A stretch of DNA of 22,196 nucleotides from a bacterium UBA2214 (GCA_002327255.1 DCUM01000056.1:1-22196); one strand, 5' to 3'. Numbered from the stretch's first letter, positions 12,703 through 20,026 are shown. The notes: generated from the letters alone by a model not told the origin. Made by a program: numbers and translations.

Positions 12703-14139
12703 TCATCCCCGGACGTGGCGATTGTGAAAATCGATCCATTGCGGCAGCACTTCCTGCAGCATCTCCGCCGGCGGCAGAAAGGCAATGCGCAGATGATGCG
12801 TGCCGGGCTTTTGGCCAAATCCACGGCCGTTGACGGTACAAAGTCCGGTGGTTTCCAGGAGCTGCATGCAGTATTCGAAATCGCTGGTGCCGGCCGGCAG
12901 ATGGTCGATGCGCGGGAAGAGATAGAGTGCGCCGATGCGGCCGAAGCAGTGCATGCCCTCCATATGGGTGAAAGCCTCTTTGATGATTTCCGCCTTTTTA
13001 TACAACTCTTCGAGTATCTGTTGTTTCTCGCGCGCGAAAGAGGCGGCGGAGGCGCTGCCGGGTGCCGGCGGTGTCACCATCAAATAGACCAATATCTGGC
13101 CGACGGTGTTCGAGCACAGGCTGACCGAAGCCTGCTTGACGAGAATATCGATGAAATTCGCATCCGTGCCCTGCACCCGCGGCGCATTGCGCACTTCCAG
13201 ATAACCGCCGCGATGACCGCATTCACCGTAAAAACCCTTGGAGACGCTGTGCAAACTGAAGAGCGGCACCGGGGCGCGCCCGACCATTTTGGCGAAAGAG
13301 ACGAAGCGGCCATCATAGACATTTTCCTGATAGACTTCATCGGCCATGATGGCCAGGTTGTTCTCATGGGCGAAGGCGATCACCTCGCGCATGCTGCCTT
13401 CATCCAGTATGGCGCCGGTGGGATTGCCGGGATTGATGACCACGATGGCTTTGACGTTGACGCCCTGCTCACGGGCGGCGCGGATGGACTCATCGAGCAT
13501 CGCCCGCTCCAGACTCCAGCCGCTTTCCTCGTCCGGGTAATAATTGACCTGCACGCCCCCCAGTTTTTTGATGGCCGCCGAATAGAGCGGATATTGCGGG
13601 ATGGGAATCATGATGCCGTCTTGGGGGGCTGCGATCAGCATTTCCAGGACGGATTTGACGGCGTCGCTGGCGCCGTTGGTGAGAAAAATATGATCCGGGT
13701 TGGCGCGCAGACCATCCCCGCCGGACACCTGATCGCGTTCATCGATAAAACGGGCGATGGCTTCGCGAATGAAGGCGGGACCACGGCTTTCGGTATAGGC
13801 GCCCATGCCGCTTTCCATCTTGTGCAGGATATATTCCGCCTGCTGCAACACATCCTCTTTCAGCATCAGCGCAGCGTCACGGATCGAGGCGCCCACCACC
13901 TTGCGCAGCTGATGCTCGCGGCTGATCTGTCCGGGATCCTCCACCAGGCTGAGAATTTGCCGGTAATAGGAGATGGGCCGCTGTCCCAGCGCCTGGGGAT
14001 TGCCGATGTTGCAAAAGATGATGTTGCGGCCCTGCTTTTTCAGTTCCGCCGCCCGCTGCGGAATGGCCCCGCGTACGGCATATTCCATCTCGATGATATT
14101 GGCATTCACCACCACATCGCGAATCAGTCCGTGACTCAT
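12703..14139 (-). CDS. PLP-dependent alanine aminotransferase (eukaryotic ALT/GPT-like)
   Basis: A class I/II fold-type I aminotransferase of 478 aa. The segment HSVSKGFYGECGHRGGYLE contains the PLP-binding Lys and follows the pattern SxHSVSKG(F/Y)YGECGxRGGY known from animal, plant and fungal alanine aminotransferases and their bacterial relatives. Other supports are GNPQALGQRPISYYRQ, GAYTESRGPAFIREAIA, ASDAVKSVL, VINPGNPTGAIL and MADEVYQENVY. The predicted reaction is alanine plus 2-oxoglutarate to pyruvate plus glutamate. The length also fits this branch and exceeds typical AlaA/AspC enzymes of about 400 aa. AAGGAA lies 9 bases before the ATG. It is the first gene of the operon with DUF454 and rapA. 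Confidence 0.92.
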   Translation of the reverse strand: MSHGLIRDVVVNANIIEMEYAVRGAIPQRAAELKKQGRNIIFCNIGNPQALGQRPISYYRQILSLVEDPGQISREHQLRKVVGASIRDAALMLKEDVLQQAEYILHKMESGMGAYTESRGPAFIREAIARFIDERDQVSGGDGLRANPDHIFLTNGASDAVKSVLEMLIAAPQDGIMIPIPQYPLYSAAIKKLGGVQVNYYPDEESGWSLERAMLDESIRAAREQGVNVKAIVVINPGNPTGAILDEGSMREVIAFAHENNLAIMADEVYQENVYDGRFVSFAKMVGRAPVPLFSLHSVSKGFYGECGHRGGYLEVRNAPRVQGTDANFIDILVKQASVSLCSNTVGQILVYLMVTPPAPGSASAASFAREKQQILEELYKKAEIIKEAFTHMEGMHCFGRIGALYLFPRIDHLPAGTSDFEYCMQLLETTGLCTVNGRGFGQKPGTHHLRIAFLPPAEMLQEVLPQWIDFHNRHVRG

Positions 14140-14255
14140 GGTAACAGTTCCTTAAGTGTTGTATTGATAAAAGCTCCCCGGGTCTGCAGACCGATGCAGC
14201 AGATCACCCTCTTGGGGGCACGCTGCGATCCTCTGCCACGACCTTCCAGTCGCGC

Positions 14256-14283
14256 ATAATATACACTTTTCGCGAATTGTAAA
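14256..14283 (-). promoter_or_regulatory. Candidate sigma-70 promoter for the aminotransferase-DUF454-rapA operon
   Basis: On the minus strand TTTACA (14283-14278; 5/6 match to -35) is followed after 16 bases by TATTAT (14261-14256; 5/6 match to -10). It is about 117 bases upstream of the ATG at 14139, leaving a leader of roughly 110 bases, in which I saw no obvious riboswitch. Confidence 0.55.
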
Positions 14284-14508
14284 CAATAAAAAGAATTCAG
14301 GAGCGGTTTTACGATTGACTTTTTAGATCAGGTTTATTATTTTCTAGCAGACGCAGAACGTATTACAGATGCGGCCGATTCGTTTCCCCGGATAGAATGA
14401 TTCCGGCCAGGGAAAGGATTCATGACCGATGGCACCTGATAGCATGAATGCCCCGCACATTCAGGTATGTTCATCAAGGTGTATGCACTTAACTGACAGG
14501 AGTTCACC
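14284..14508. other. Intergenic region before the exported-protein gene at 14509
   Basis: No gene is seen. A weak plus-strand promoter candidate, TTGACT (14315-14320), 17 bases, TATTTT (14338-14343), precedes a leader of about 160 bases. A minus-strand open frame crossing this region antisense to the next gene has no supporting features. Confidence 0.35.
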
Positions 14509-15219
14509 ATGAAAAACCAAAAGGCAGTACTGAAATGGATGCTGATGATGCTTCTGATTTGCAGCCTTTCCGTGTCCGTTGCACAAACCCAGGAATCCGA
14601 AGGCCGTGGCTTTTTCATGCTGGGCTGGCGCGCCACCGATATCGATGAGTTGAACGTCGCCTTGCAGGGCCGGGAGTATGCGGAACTGTCCAACCGCTTT
14701 TTATCCATCGGCGGCTGCGGTTACAGGATTAACGGAAAATGGATCCTCGGCGGCGAAGGTCACGCCATTGAAAGCAAGGATGTCACCAGCCAGGGCTACA
14801 AGATATCACTCGCCGGCGGTTACGGCCTCTTCAATGCCGGCTATCTGATCCACAAGAAGAATAATCTCAACCTCTATCCCATGCTGGGGATCGGCGGCGG
14901 GGCGCTCACCCTCAACATGATCGAAAACAGCACGCCCTCCTTTGACGAGATGCTGCAGGATCCCAAACGCGGCATGCAGATATCCACCGCGGGGTTGATG
15001 GTCAGTGCCGGCATCGGAGTGGATTATCTGTTCATGAAAAAGAAGTCGGAAAGCGAAGAGGGCGGCATGGCCATCGGCCTGCGCATCGGCTACACCATCT
15101 CGCCGTTCGTCGGCAACTGGATTTTCAGGGAGTCCGAGATCGCGGGCGGTCCCGAACTGGGCATCACCGGGCCCTACGTCCACTTTATGATCGGCGGCGG
15201 CAGCAAGAAACGGCAGTGA
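14509..15219 (+). CDS. Exported beta-barrel-like protein, 236 aa, unrecognised
   Basis: A signal peptide is clear (basic MKNQK start, hydrophobic WMLMMLLICSLSVSV, AQTQ cleavage region near residue 26). The mature part alternates aromatic/glycine-rich strands and turns, for example GFFMLGWRATDI, KWILGGEGHAI, GYKISLAGGYGLFNAGYL, YPMLGIGGGALTL, GLMVSAGIGVDYLF, GMAIGLRIGYTISPF and GPYVHFMIGGG, suggesting a small outer-membrane beta-barrel of about eight strands. No named family is recognised. ACAGGAG lies 6 bases before the ATG. The DUF481-like gene follows on the same strand after about 170 bases, possibly as a separate unit. Confidence 0.8.
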   Translation: MKNQKAVLKWMLMMLLICSLSVSVAQTQESEGRGFFMLGWRATDIDELNVALQGREYAELSNRFLSIGGCGYRINGKWILGGEGHAIESKDVTSQGYKISLAGGYGLFNAGYLIHKKNNLNLYPMLGIGGGALTLNMIENSTPSFDEMLQDPKRGMQISTAGLMVSAGIGVDYLFMKKKSESEEGGMAIGLRIGYTISPFVGNWIFRESEIAGGPELGITGPYVHFMIGGGSKKRQ

Positions 15220-15387
15220 ATCCACGGATGCATTCATCGCCCCGGAGGCGTTCCCCGCACGGCTTCAGGACGGTGAGCGGACAAAAAGCTGCTGGTATCG
15301 CACAAAATAAAACTCATTGCCCTGGAGGCCTCTCCATGAGGCCTTCGGGGCGCTCATCCGTCGTTCCGGTTGGAAAGGGTCGCTGTT

Positions 15388-16146
15388 ATGTCGTGGCGGT
15401 ACATGATCCTGTTCATGGCTTGGGGCACCGCGGTGCTTGCGCAGATCAATACGGAGAAATATCGTCAGGACAACGAACAAGCCGGATTGAGCGGCCATAT
15501 CGATTTATCCGCCCAGATCATCACGGGCAACACCGATTACCGGTTTTATACCATGAGCGGCCGCCTCAACCAGAATTGGGGCAAAGCCTATACATTTTTG
15601 GTTGTGGATGGCGGGATGGGGAGGAACAAGGGGCAGCGCTTCATGGATCAGGCTCTGACGCATTTTCGCCATGTCATCGCGCTGGGCAAGAGCCTTCAAC
15701 ACGAGACATTTGCCCAAAAAGATTTCAACAAGAAACGTAACCTTTCAGACCGGATTGTTTTCGGCAGCGGGCTCAGACTGCGGGTTATGAAAACAGAGGC
15801 CGTCAAATTGCGGGCCGCCATCGCCTATATGTTCGAAAGGGAGTGGTATACGCTCAGTGCGAACGACACCCACCAGCGCCGGATGGACGCCCATCGCATC
15901 AGCTCCTATGTCACCCTGGAGTACAAGCTGGAAAAGAATGTGAGTCTGATCGCCGTCACCTATTTTCAACCCGAGATTCTGGGTCCCAAAGATAACCGGG
16001 TGCTCTCGGAAAGTGCGCTGGTGGTGAAGCTCGGTCCCCATCTGGATTTGCAGAATTCGTTGAATCTGCGTTTCGACAGCCGGCCGCCAACGGGCGTGAA
16101 AAAAACGGACATGACGCTGAAGACGGGGCTCTCGGTCAGATTTTGA
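15388..16146 (+). CDS. DUF481-type (YdiY-like) putative outer-membrane protein
   Basis: The 252-aa protein has a signal peptide (MSWRYMILFMAWGTAVLA, cleavage before QINTEKY). The mature part follows the DUF481 pattern: an early TGNTDY motif, then strands with GQRFMDQALTHFRHV, LSDRIVFGSGLRLRV, YMFEREWY, MDAHRISSYVTLEYKL and a C-terminal LKTGLSVRF ending in Phe, the usual last residue of outer-membrane barrels. DUF481 members include the salt-induced YdiY; their function is poorly defined. The open frame begins with a TTG at 15370, but ATG at 15388 is preferred because GGAAAGGG sits 8 bases upstream and the signal peptide starts directly there. A small hairpin (AGGCCTC/GAGGCCT, 15326-15344) lies upstream. 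Confidence 0.8.
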   Translation: MSWRYMILFMAWGTAVLAQINTEKYRQDNEQAGLSGHIDLSAQIITGNTDYRFYTMSGRLNQNWGKAYTFLVVDGGMGRNKGQRFMDQALTHFRHVIALGKSLQHETFAQKDFNKKRNLSDRIVFGSGLRLRVMKTEAVKLRAAIAYMFEREWYTLSANDTHQRRMDAHRISSYVTLEYKLEKNVSLIAVTYFQPEILGPKDNRVLSESALVVKLGPHLDLQNSLNLRFDSRPPTGVKKTDMTLKTGLSVRF

Positions 16147-16202
16147 TTTGCTGTTCACAAACCGGTGTGCGCGGCAAACGCAAAAGATATCCAATCATGC
16201 AT

Positions 16203-16230
16203 ATCTCCGCGCCCTGGGCGGCGGAGATTT
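16203..16230. terminator. Hairpin between convergent genes, probable weak terminator
   Basis: ATCTCCGC (16203-16210) pairs perfectly with GCGGAGAT (16221-16228) around a 10-base loop, followed by TT. It lies between the DUF481 gene ending at 16146 and the minus-strand ATP-grasp gene ending at 16255. The T run is too short for a strong terminator. Confidence 0.5.
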
Positions 16231-16254
16231 CAGGTGATGCTGTTCGCCGCCTGG

Positions 16255-17232
16255 CTATTCTCCGCTGGATCGTGCGCACAGCATATCCGCAAATACTTTC
16301 TCACACCCCGGCCGGGCGCGAAAAAAGAGCTCCGGCTCCACACCTTCACATTCCGAAATCAGCGGACCCCTTTCAGTGGGTATGACATCGACGCGCAAAT
16401 AGAGCAGCGGGAAGGGGGATGACCGGTACCTCTCCGCTTTGCAGCGGTGAAAAGCCCCCGGCAGGCGCTCGATTAACTGGTCTGCAACGGCGCGTACCTG
16501 CGCGGGCGCGTTTTGAAAAAGGAGGGACCCGCCGCGCTCCGCATGGCACAAAATGGTTCCGGCCGCCGGTTTTTTCAACAAGGCGTGACTGTAGGCGCCG
16601 CCAAAGTATATCAAGGACCACTCACCCTCGCTGCGGATTTCATCGATGAGCGGCTGCAGCAAATATCCCTGTGTCGCATTGAGCCGGGTGAACTCGGTTT
16701 GGAAGGCTTCCGCTTCCGGTTCGGTTTGCAGGAGCACCAGGCCTTCGCCGGCCGCGGAGATGGCGGGTTTGATCACCAGGGGCCCCTGAAAACAGTCCGC
16801 CAGTTGGATGGCGGAGCCGGGCGCCACATGGGCAGTGGGAACCACCGGGACGCCGGCTTCTTCGAGATCGAGCAGATAGCGCTTGTCCGTGAGCCAGGTC
16901 ATGACCGCGGGCGGATTGAATACCTGGATGCCCGATTTATCCAGAGTGCCGATCCATGAGAAAAACGCCTTCCGCAGTGCGATGGTGTCCATATAGTCCC
17001 AGGGTGAGCGCACGACGAGGAGATCAAAGGATTCTTTCAAGGTCCCGATGTCGCCGCCCCAGATGACCGGCGTCACGGCATGGCCGCGCCTGCGCAGTTC
17101 ATCCACGGCGATCTGATCGTCAGGGGTGAAAGGCGGTTCGGTCGGCCGCAGATCCGGCTCGGCGGCGGTGGGAAAGTAATCCGCCAGTTTTTCCGGCTTG
17201 CAGGTGATGAAACCGATGCGTTTGCTTTGCAT
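16255..17232 (-). CDS. Stand-alone ATP-grasp ligase (RimK/DcsG-like)
   Basis: The 325-aa protein has the ATP-grasp outline: an N-terminal region with LLVVRSPWDYMD (about 71-82), the linker GIQVFNPPAVMTWLTDKRYLLDLEEAGVPVVPT pattern of the RimK/glutathione-synthetase-like branch (including DcsG-type proteins), VIKPAISAAGEGLVLL with the ATP-contacting Lys, LLQPLIDEIRSEGEWSLIYF, and a late metal-binding stretch LYLRVDVIP...ECEGVEPELFF. Such enzymes join a carboxylate to an amine or thiol through an acyl-phosphate. The substrate is unknown, and no precursor peptide, transporter or amino-acid biosynthesis gene lies nearby. Shine-Dalgarno support is weak (AAAAGG well upstream), so the start is the least certain part. 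It is the last GC-rich gene before the AT-rich debris zone. Confidence 0.85.
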   Translation of the reverse strand: MQSKRIGFITCKPEKLADYFPTAAEPDLRPTEPPFTPDDQIAVDELRRRGHAVTPVIWGGDIGTLKESFDLLVVRSPWDYMDTIALRKAFFSWIGTLDKSGIQVFNPPAVMTWLTDKRYLLDLEEAGVPVVPTAHVAPGSAIQLADCFQGPLVIKPAISAAGEGLVLLQTEPEAEAFQTEFTRLNATQGYLLQPLIDEIRSEGEWSLIYFGGAYSHALLKKPAAGTILCHAERGGSLLFQNAPAQVRAVADQLIERLPGAFHRCKAERYRSSPFPLLYLRVDVIPTERGPLISECEGVEPELFFRARPGCEKVFADMLCARSSGE

Positions 17233-17288
17233 GGCATCAATATAGCCTTTTGCCGATTCGTATTCAAGTCATTTGTAAAAACTTAAAA

Positions 17289-17417
17289 GGGGTCGGACCA
17301 AATTAAATATTTGTTTATGTTTTATTTAAATTAAATTTTATGTCAGAAAATGGCCTTAAAATTCATTTTTTGCCCTATAAAATGCATTATAAGAGGGATC
17401 AGTTGTCGGTCAGACCC
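17289..17417. repeat. REPIN/MITE-like element with GGTCNGACC palindromic arms
   Basis: A left arm GGGGTCGGACC (17289-17299) and a right arm GGTCAGACCC (17408-17417) are inverted relative to each other with few mismatches. Each arm is itself a GGTC-N-GACC palindrome. The roughly 108 bases between are very AT-rich and have no reading frame. Paired short palindromes are the hallmark of REPINs and related MITEs mobilised in trans by Y1 transposases. The right arm lies about 10 bases from the point where transketolase homology stops. Confidence 0.6.
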
Positions 17418-17419
17418 TG

Positions 17420-18039
17420 CCATGCAATTAAAAGCAATCCATTTTCCTTTGAGCGGATCTAGCGACAAGATCTCTTGTATACGATTGGTCAGACTATGTT
17501 TATTGAAATCAACCATAGCCACCAGGTTATCCAATTTATACTTTGCCGCCATCATGACGGCTTCCCAGACCTGCCTCACTGCTAATTCGCCATCACTCAG
17601 GATTACGTAGACACGAAAGTCTTTACCTGTGATCCTGGCGCCAATGGCAATGCGACTCCTGCTGAAAGGCCTTGTCCCAGAGAAGCGGCACTTATTTCAA
17701 TTCCAGGCGTGGTGCCCAATTCGGGATGGGCTTGAATCAGACTGTCTCAAAAGGTCGATCGAGTTCCGTTTTTGCGAAATAACCCAATTCGGCCAGTGCC
17801 ACATAGTCGGCTAAACACGCATGGCCTTTGGAAAGCACAAATCGGTCCCGATTTTCCATATGGGGATTTTCAGGATCGATCTTCAACTCCTGAAAATAGA
17901 GCACGGTGATAATGTCCGCGATAGACATGGTGCCACCGTTATGACCATAGCCGAATCGTCCCAAAATTTTTACCACTTGAATGCGCAGTCGGTTGGATAT
18001 CTGTTCAAGTCGCTTGATATCTGTCAATCGGCTATTCAT
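17420..18039 (-). pseudogene. Transketolase N-terminal-subunit pseudogene, frameshifted and truncated
   Basis: The start is good: AAGG then ATG at 18039. The first part reads as a TPP-binding transketolase N-terminal half: LRIQVVKILGRFGYGHNGG, SIADIITVLYFQELKIDP, NRDRFVLSKGHACLADY, ALAELGYF. After DRPF the frame shifts (A-run near 17749-17752) into RQSDS, then shifts again with a few bases lost near 17725-17736 into QAHPELGTTPGIEIS and SLGQGLSAGVA, then again near 17640-17655 into GARITGKDFRVYVILSDGEL, QVWEAVMMAAKYKLDNL and LSLDPLKGKWIAFN. Homology then stops about 10 bases from the palindromic element. Three lesions and a missing 3' end make it a true pseudogene. In many bacteria split transketolases (N and C genes) serve pentose or sugar-acid catabolism; no C-terminal partner is seen. 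Confidence 0.85.
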
Positions 18040-18175
18040 TTTACCTTGCTTATCAGGGTTGAAGCACATTGGGCTTTTTTGAAGAGGATGCTTTCCTGAG
18101 CGCCCTGTACACAATTGGATGTCTGGGTGATTTCGCTGACGGTGTATAGCCCGGCTCCAGCTTCATGGTCATCTA
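18036..18175 (-). pseudogene. Possible C-terminal gene remnant overlapping the transketolase start (ATGA)
   Basis: Upstream of the transketolase pseudogene a minus-strand frame of about 45 codons ends in TGA at 18036-18038, overlapping the transketolase ATG as ATGA, a classic coupled junction. It contains EAGAGLYTVSEITQ and ESILFKKAQCASTLISKVK. It closes on the 5' side at the end of the URO-D-like gene, so only a 3' scrap could remain. I do not recognise the family; the junction is the main reason to suspect a real former gene. Confidence 0.3.
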
Positions 18176-19303
18176 CTATAGATTATAATACTTGTCCGTC
18201 ATTTCTTCACACCAGTCCAATATCATTATCACACGATCATCCGGAACATCCATCTCCAGATCAGGAAGTCCGATATCACAGGGAGCCAATTCTTGGGCTA
18301 TCCGTTCAATATCGTTACGAATTTCTTCTTGAGGTTTATTGACCAAATCCATGCAAGTATAAAGAACATTTCGTCGTGCGTGAGGCAATAACTCTCTTAT
18401 TTTATTGAGATCTGATGCCAGTCCCATATCGATATAGCCCAGATTCGGTACTGTAGCATATGCTTCAATGTACGGATCCACGTTCCAGGCGCAATTATGG
18501 ATACCAAAATGCTTGAATTCGGATCGTATCTTCAAATCAAAAGGTAAAACATGTGTGGAATATTGTTGGGGAGAAAGCATATTCACCACACAATTGCCGA
18601 TGGAAGCAAACTCGTACTGAATCTCCGACTGTTTTTGCCGGGCATAGATGGCCTTTATGCCCTGAATCAAGGATTCGGCGATTACTTCAAACAGGTGATG
18701 AGCCAGAGATGGATTTACAATAAGATCAATAAAAATCTGCTGCCCGCGGAGACGAAATGCCATATTTAAAACACCTTGCCAGTTCAGGAATCCACGTACA
18801 GAGCCGGTTAAATTTTCGATGATCTCCAATTGTCTGAGGATGTCTTCGAATACCGGATTCCGGTTCCAGTCAATGACTTTCAAGGCAGCGGTATCTTCAT
18901 CAGAAAGATAATCCCCTTTATACGCCGGCCATTTATCCGGATAGTATTCCAATTGTTGTCCGAAAACCGCTGAAATGACAGCTGCTCCATACACTCCCGT
19001 TAAAAGATCTGGCGGCTGATCATTCAGAATACCGCCAATATTTCTTCCAGGAAAGCGTCTTTTGATTTCATTACGCATTTTTTCATACGATTGCAGCCGA
19101 TATTCAGGATCAATATGCCATTGCCTGGAAAAATCAATGTCACAGAATTTATGAAACCAGGAAGGATTGAAGCCGATTTCAGGCCGTATGAAGCTTTCGG
19201 TTCCATCAACCGGCGTACGCGTAGGGGGCGCACTCAGGGAGATATAGTAGCGAAGCTGGTGCTTTTCTATAAATGGCGGAAATTGCCTGCTTGATGTGCT
19301 CAC
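18176..19303 (-). CDS. Uroporphyrinogen decarboxylase-like (URO-D superfamily) protein
   Basis: The protein of about 375 aa reads as a divergent URO-D/MtaA/CmuA-type TIM barrel, recognisable from its overall architecture: GFNPSWFHKF early, LQSYEKMRNEIKRRFPG, FEDILRQLEIIENLTG, FLNWQGVLNMAFRLRG, FIDLIVNPSLAHHLFEVI, then GNCVVNMLSPQQYSTHVLPF and FGIHNCAWNVDPYIEAY near the active-site side. Family members decarboxylate porphyrins or transfer methyl groups to corrinoids, but many, often beside carbohydrate genes, have no assigned role; adjacency to a transketolase remnant suggests this last group. The open frame extends to 19348, but GTG at 19303 is preferred because AAAGGAAAG lies just upstream. 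It is intact, although it is AT-richer than the window's other enzymes and flanked by broken genes. Confidence 0.75.
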   Translation of the reverse strand: MSTSSRQFPPFIEKHQLRYYISLSAPPTRTPVDGTESFIRPEIGFNPSWFHKFCDIDFSRQWHIDPEYRLQSYEKMRNEIKRRFPGRNIGGILNDQPPDLLTGVYGAAVISAVFGQQLEYYPDKWPAYKGDYLSDEDTAALKVIDWNRNPVFEDILRQLEIIENLTGSVRGFLNWQGVLNMAFRLRGQQIFIDLIVNPSLAHHLFEVIAESLIQGIKAIYARQKQSEIQYEFASIGNCVVNMLSPQQYSTHVLPFDLKIRSEFKHFGIHNCAWNVDPYIEAYATVPNLGYIDMGLASDLNKIRELLPHARRNVLYTCMDLVNKPQEEIRNDIERIAQELAPCDIGLPDLEMDVPDDRVIMILDWCEEMTDKYYNL

Positions 19304-19420
19304 TTTATCTTTCCTTTGTTGAATCATCCCAATGCAATTAGGCAGCACGCTGAATGCCGCGGAAATTCATGCAATCGAGAACCGTGGATACCATTGAGAC
19401 GCTGCTGAATTTACAAAAGA

Positions 19421-19453
19421 GCTCTTCCATCTCTATGCATGAGATGGAAGAGC
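19421..19453 (-). terminator. Strong hairpin terminator of a lost minus-strand gene
   Basis: A perfect 13-bp stem, GCTCTTCCATCTC (19421-19433) with GAGATGGAAGAGC (19441-19453), closes a 7-base loop. On the minus strand it is followed by TCTTTTG. It lies 45 bases downstream of the stop codon of the sorting-domain remnant, so it was probably that gene's terminator. Confidence 0.75.
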
Positions 19454-19497
19454 CAAGTCTCCTCCGGAGGGGAGGATAAACATCCTTAATACTGACC

Positions 19498-19628
19498 TTA
19501 TTTTATCAGCATCATTTCCCTTGGCTTGGCATACTCGCGGTTTTCACCCTTGGCGGATATTCTATAGAAATAAATACCGGTGTCAAGAGCCATTCCGTTA
19601 TCACCCTTGCCATCCCATGTAATTTTAT
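19498..19628 (-). pseudogene. C-terminal sorting-domain remnant of a lost secreted protein
   Basis: On the minus strand about 43 codons read KITWDGKGDNGMALDTG, then IYFYRISAKGENREYAKP and MMLIK before a TAA (19498-19500). The WDGK..NG...(S/T)GIYFYR...K pattern is the end of a FlgD-like/type IX C-terminal domain. Everything upstream, including the usual NPFNP start and the rest of the protein, is gone: at about 19629 the sequence switches to a plus-strand brxL fragment. Its terminator is still present downstream. Confidence 0.75.
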
Positions 19629-19775
19629 AGGAAAGAATTGAAAGACAAAATCAACCAGATTTTCCCTGACAAAGTAGTGCGCAAGGATCTGGTTCGCAAA
19701 GTCAAAGTGGGTGCTAACGTGCCGGTTTATGTGCTTGAATACCTCCTTGGCAACTATTGCGCCACCGATGACGAA
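19629..19775 (+). pseudogene. brxL: 5' fragment of brxL (BREX Lon-like protein)
   Basis: The plus strand encodes about 46 residues that match the N-terminus of BrxL: LKDKINQIFPDKVVRKDL, then GANVPVYVLEYLLGNYC and ATDDE. KVVRKDL and the VPxYVLEYLLGxYCATDDE block are signatures of this family from BREX phage-defence islands. BrxL is normally around 680 aa; here the match ends at 19775 and the frame runs on for only some 19 unrelated codons. There is no ATG (TTG at 19638), and the 5' edge abuts the sorting-domain remnant, so it is a displaced scrap, not a gene. No other BREX gene (brxA, brxB, brxC, pglX, pglZ) is seen in the window. Confidence 0.85.
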
Positions 19776-19884
19776 TTATGGTTTTGTCGTCGATTATATA
19801 ATAAGGGCTCTCATTATCGCTGTCAATCGCTCTGATCTCCTTACCGCCGTAATCCTCCATTAACTAAATATAGCTTTTTATTGA

Positions 19885-19930
19885 TTTGTGGTCAAGCCCT
19901 TTTGGGTGTAGCAGTCACAGCACATAATCG
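19885..19930 (+). repeat. IS91-like element end, copy A (imperfect match to 22151-22196)
   Basis: The 46 bases starting TTTGTGGTCAAG match the last 46 bases of the window, 28 of the first 36 positions agreeing without gaps. This copy lies about 140 bases before the start of the IS91-type transposase pseudogene, so it plausibly marks the left end of that element. Confidence 0.5.
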
Positions 19931-20026
19931 GTAACAGTGGCGATTTTGATCCTTGACGCGTTTGCCCTAATTTTGGTGCATACGCAATACCCTGATCTGT
20001 AAGAAGAACTATTTAATGGACAAGGT

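Noticed and set aside
12535..14259. Plus-strand open frame of 574 codons
   Set aside because: It lies opposite the aminotransferase, whose PLP motifs are unambiguous. The plus-strand product has no domain or credible ribosome-binding site and runs across the boundary between two genes.
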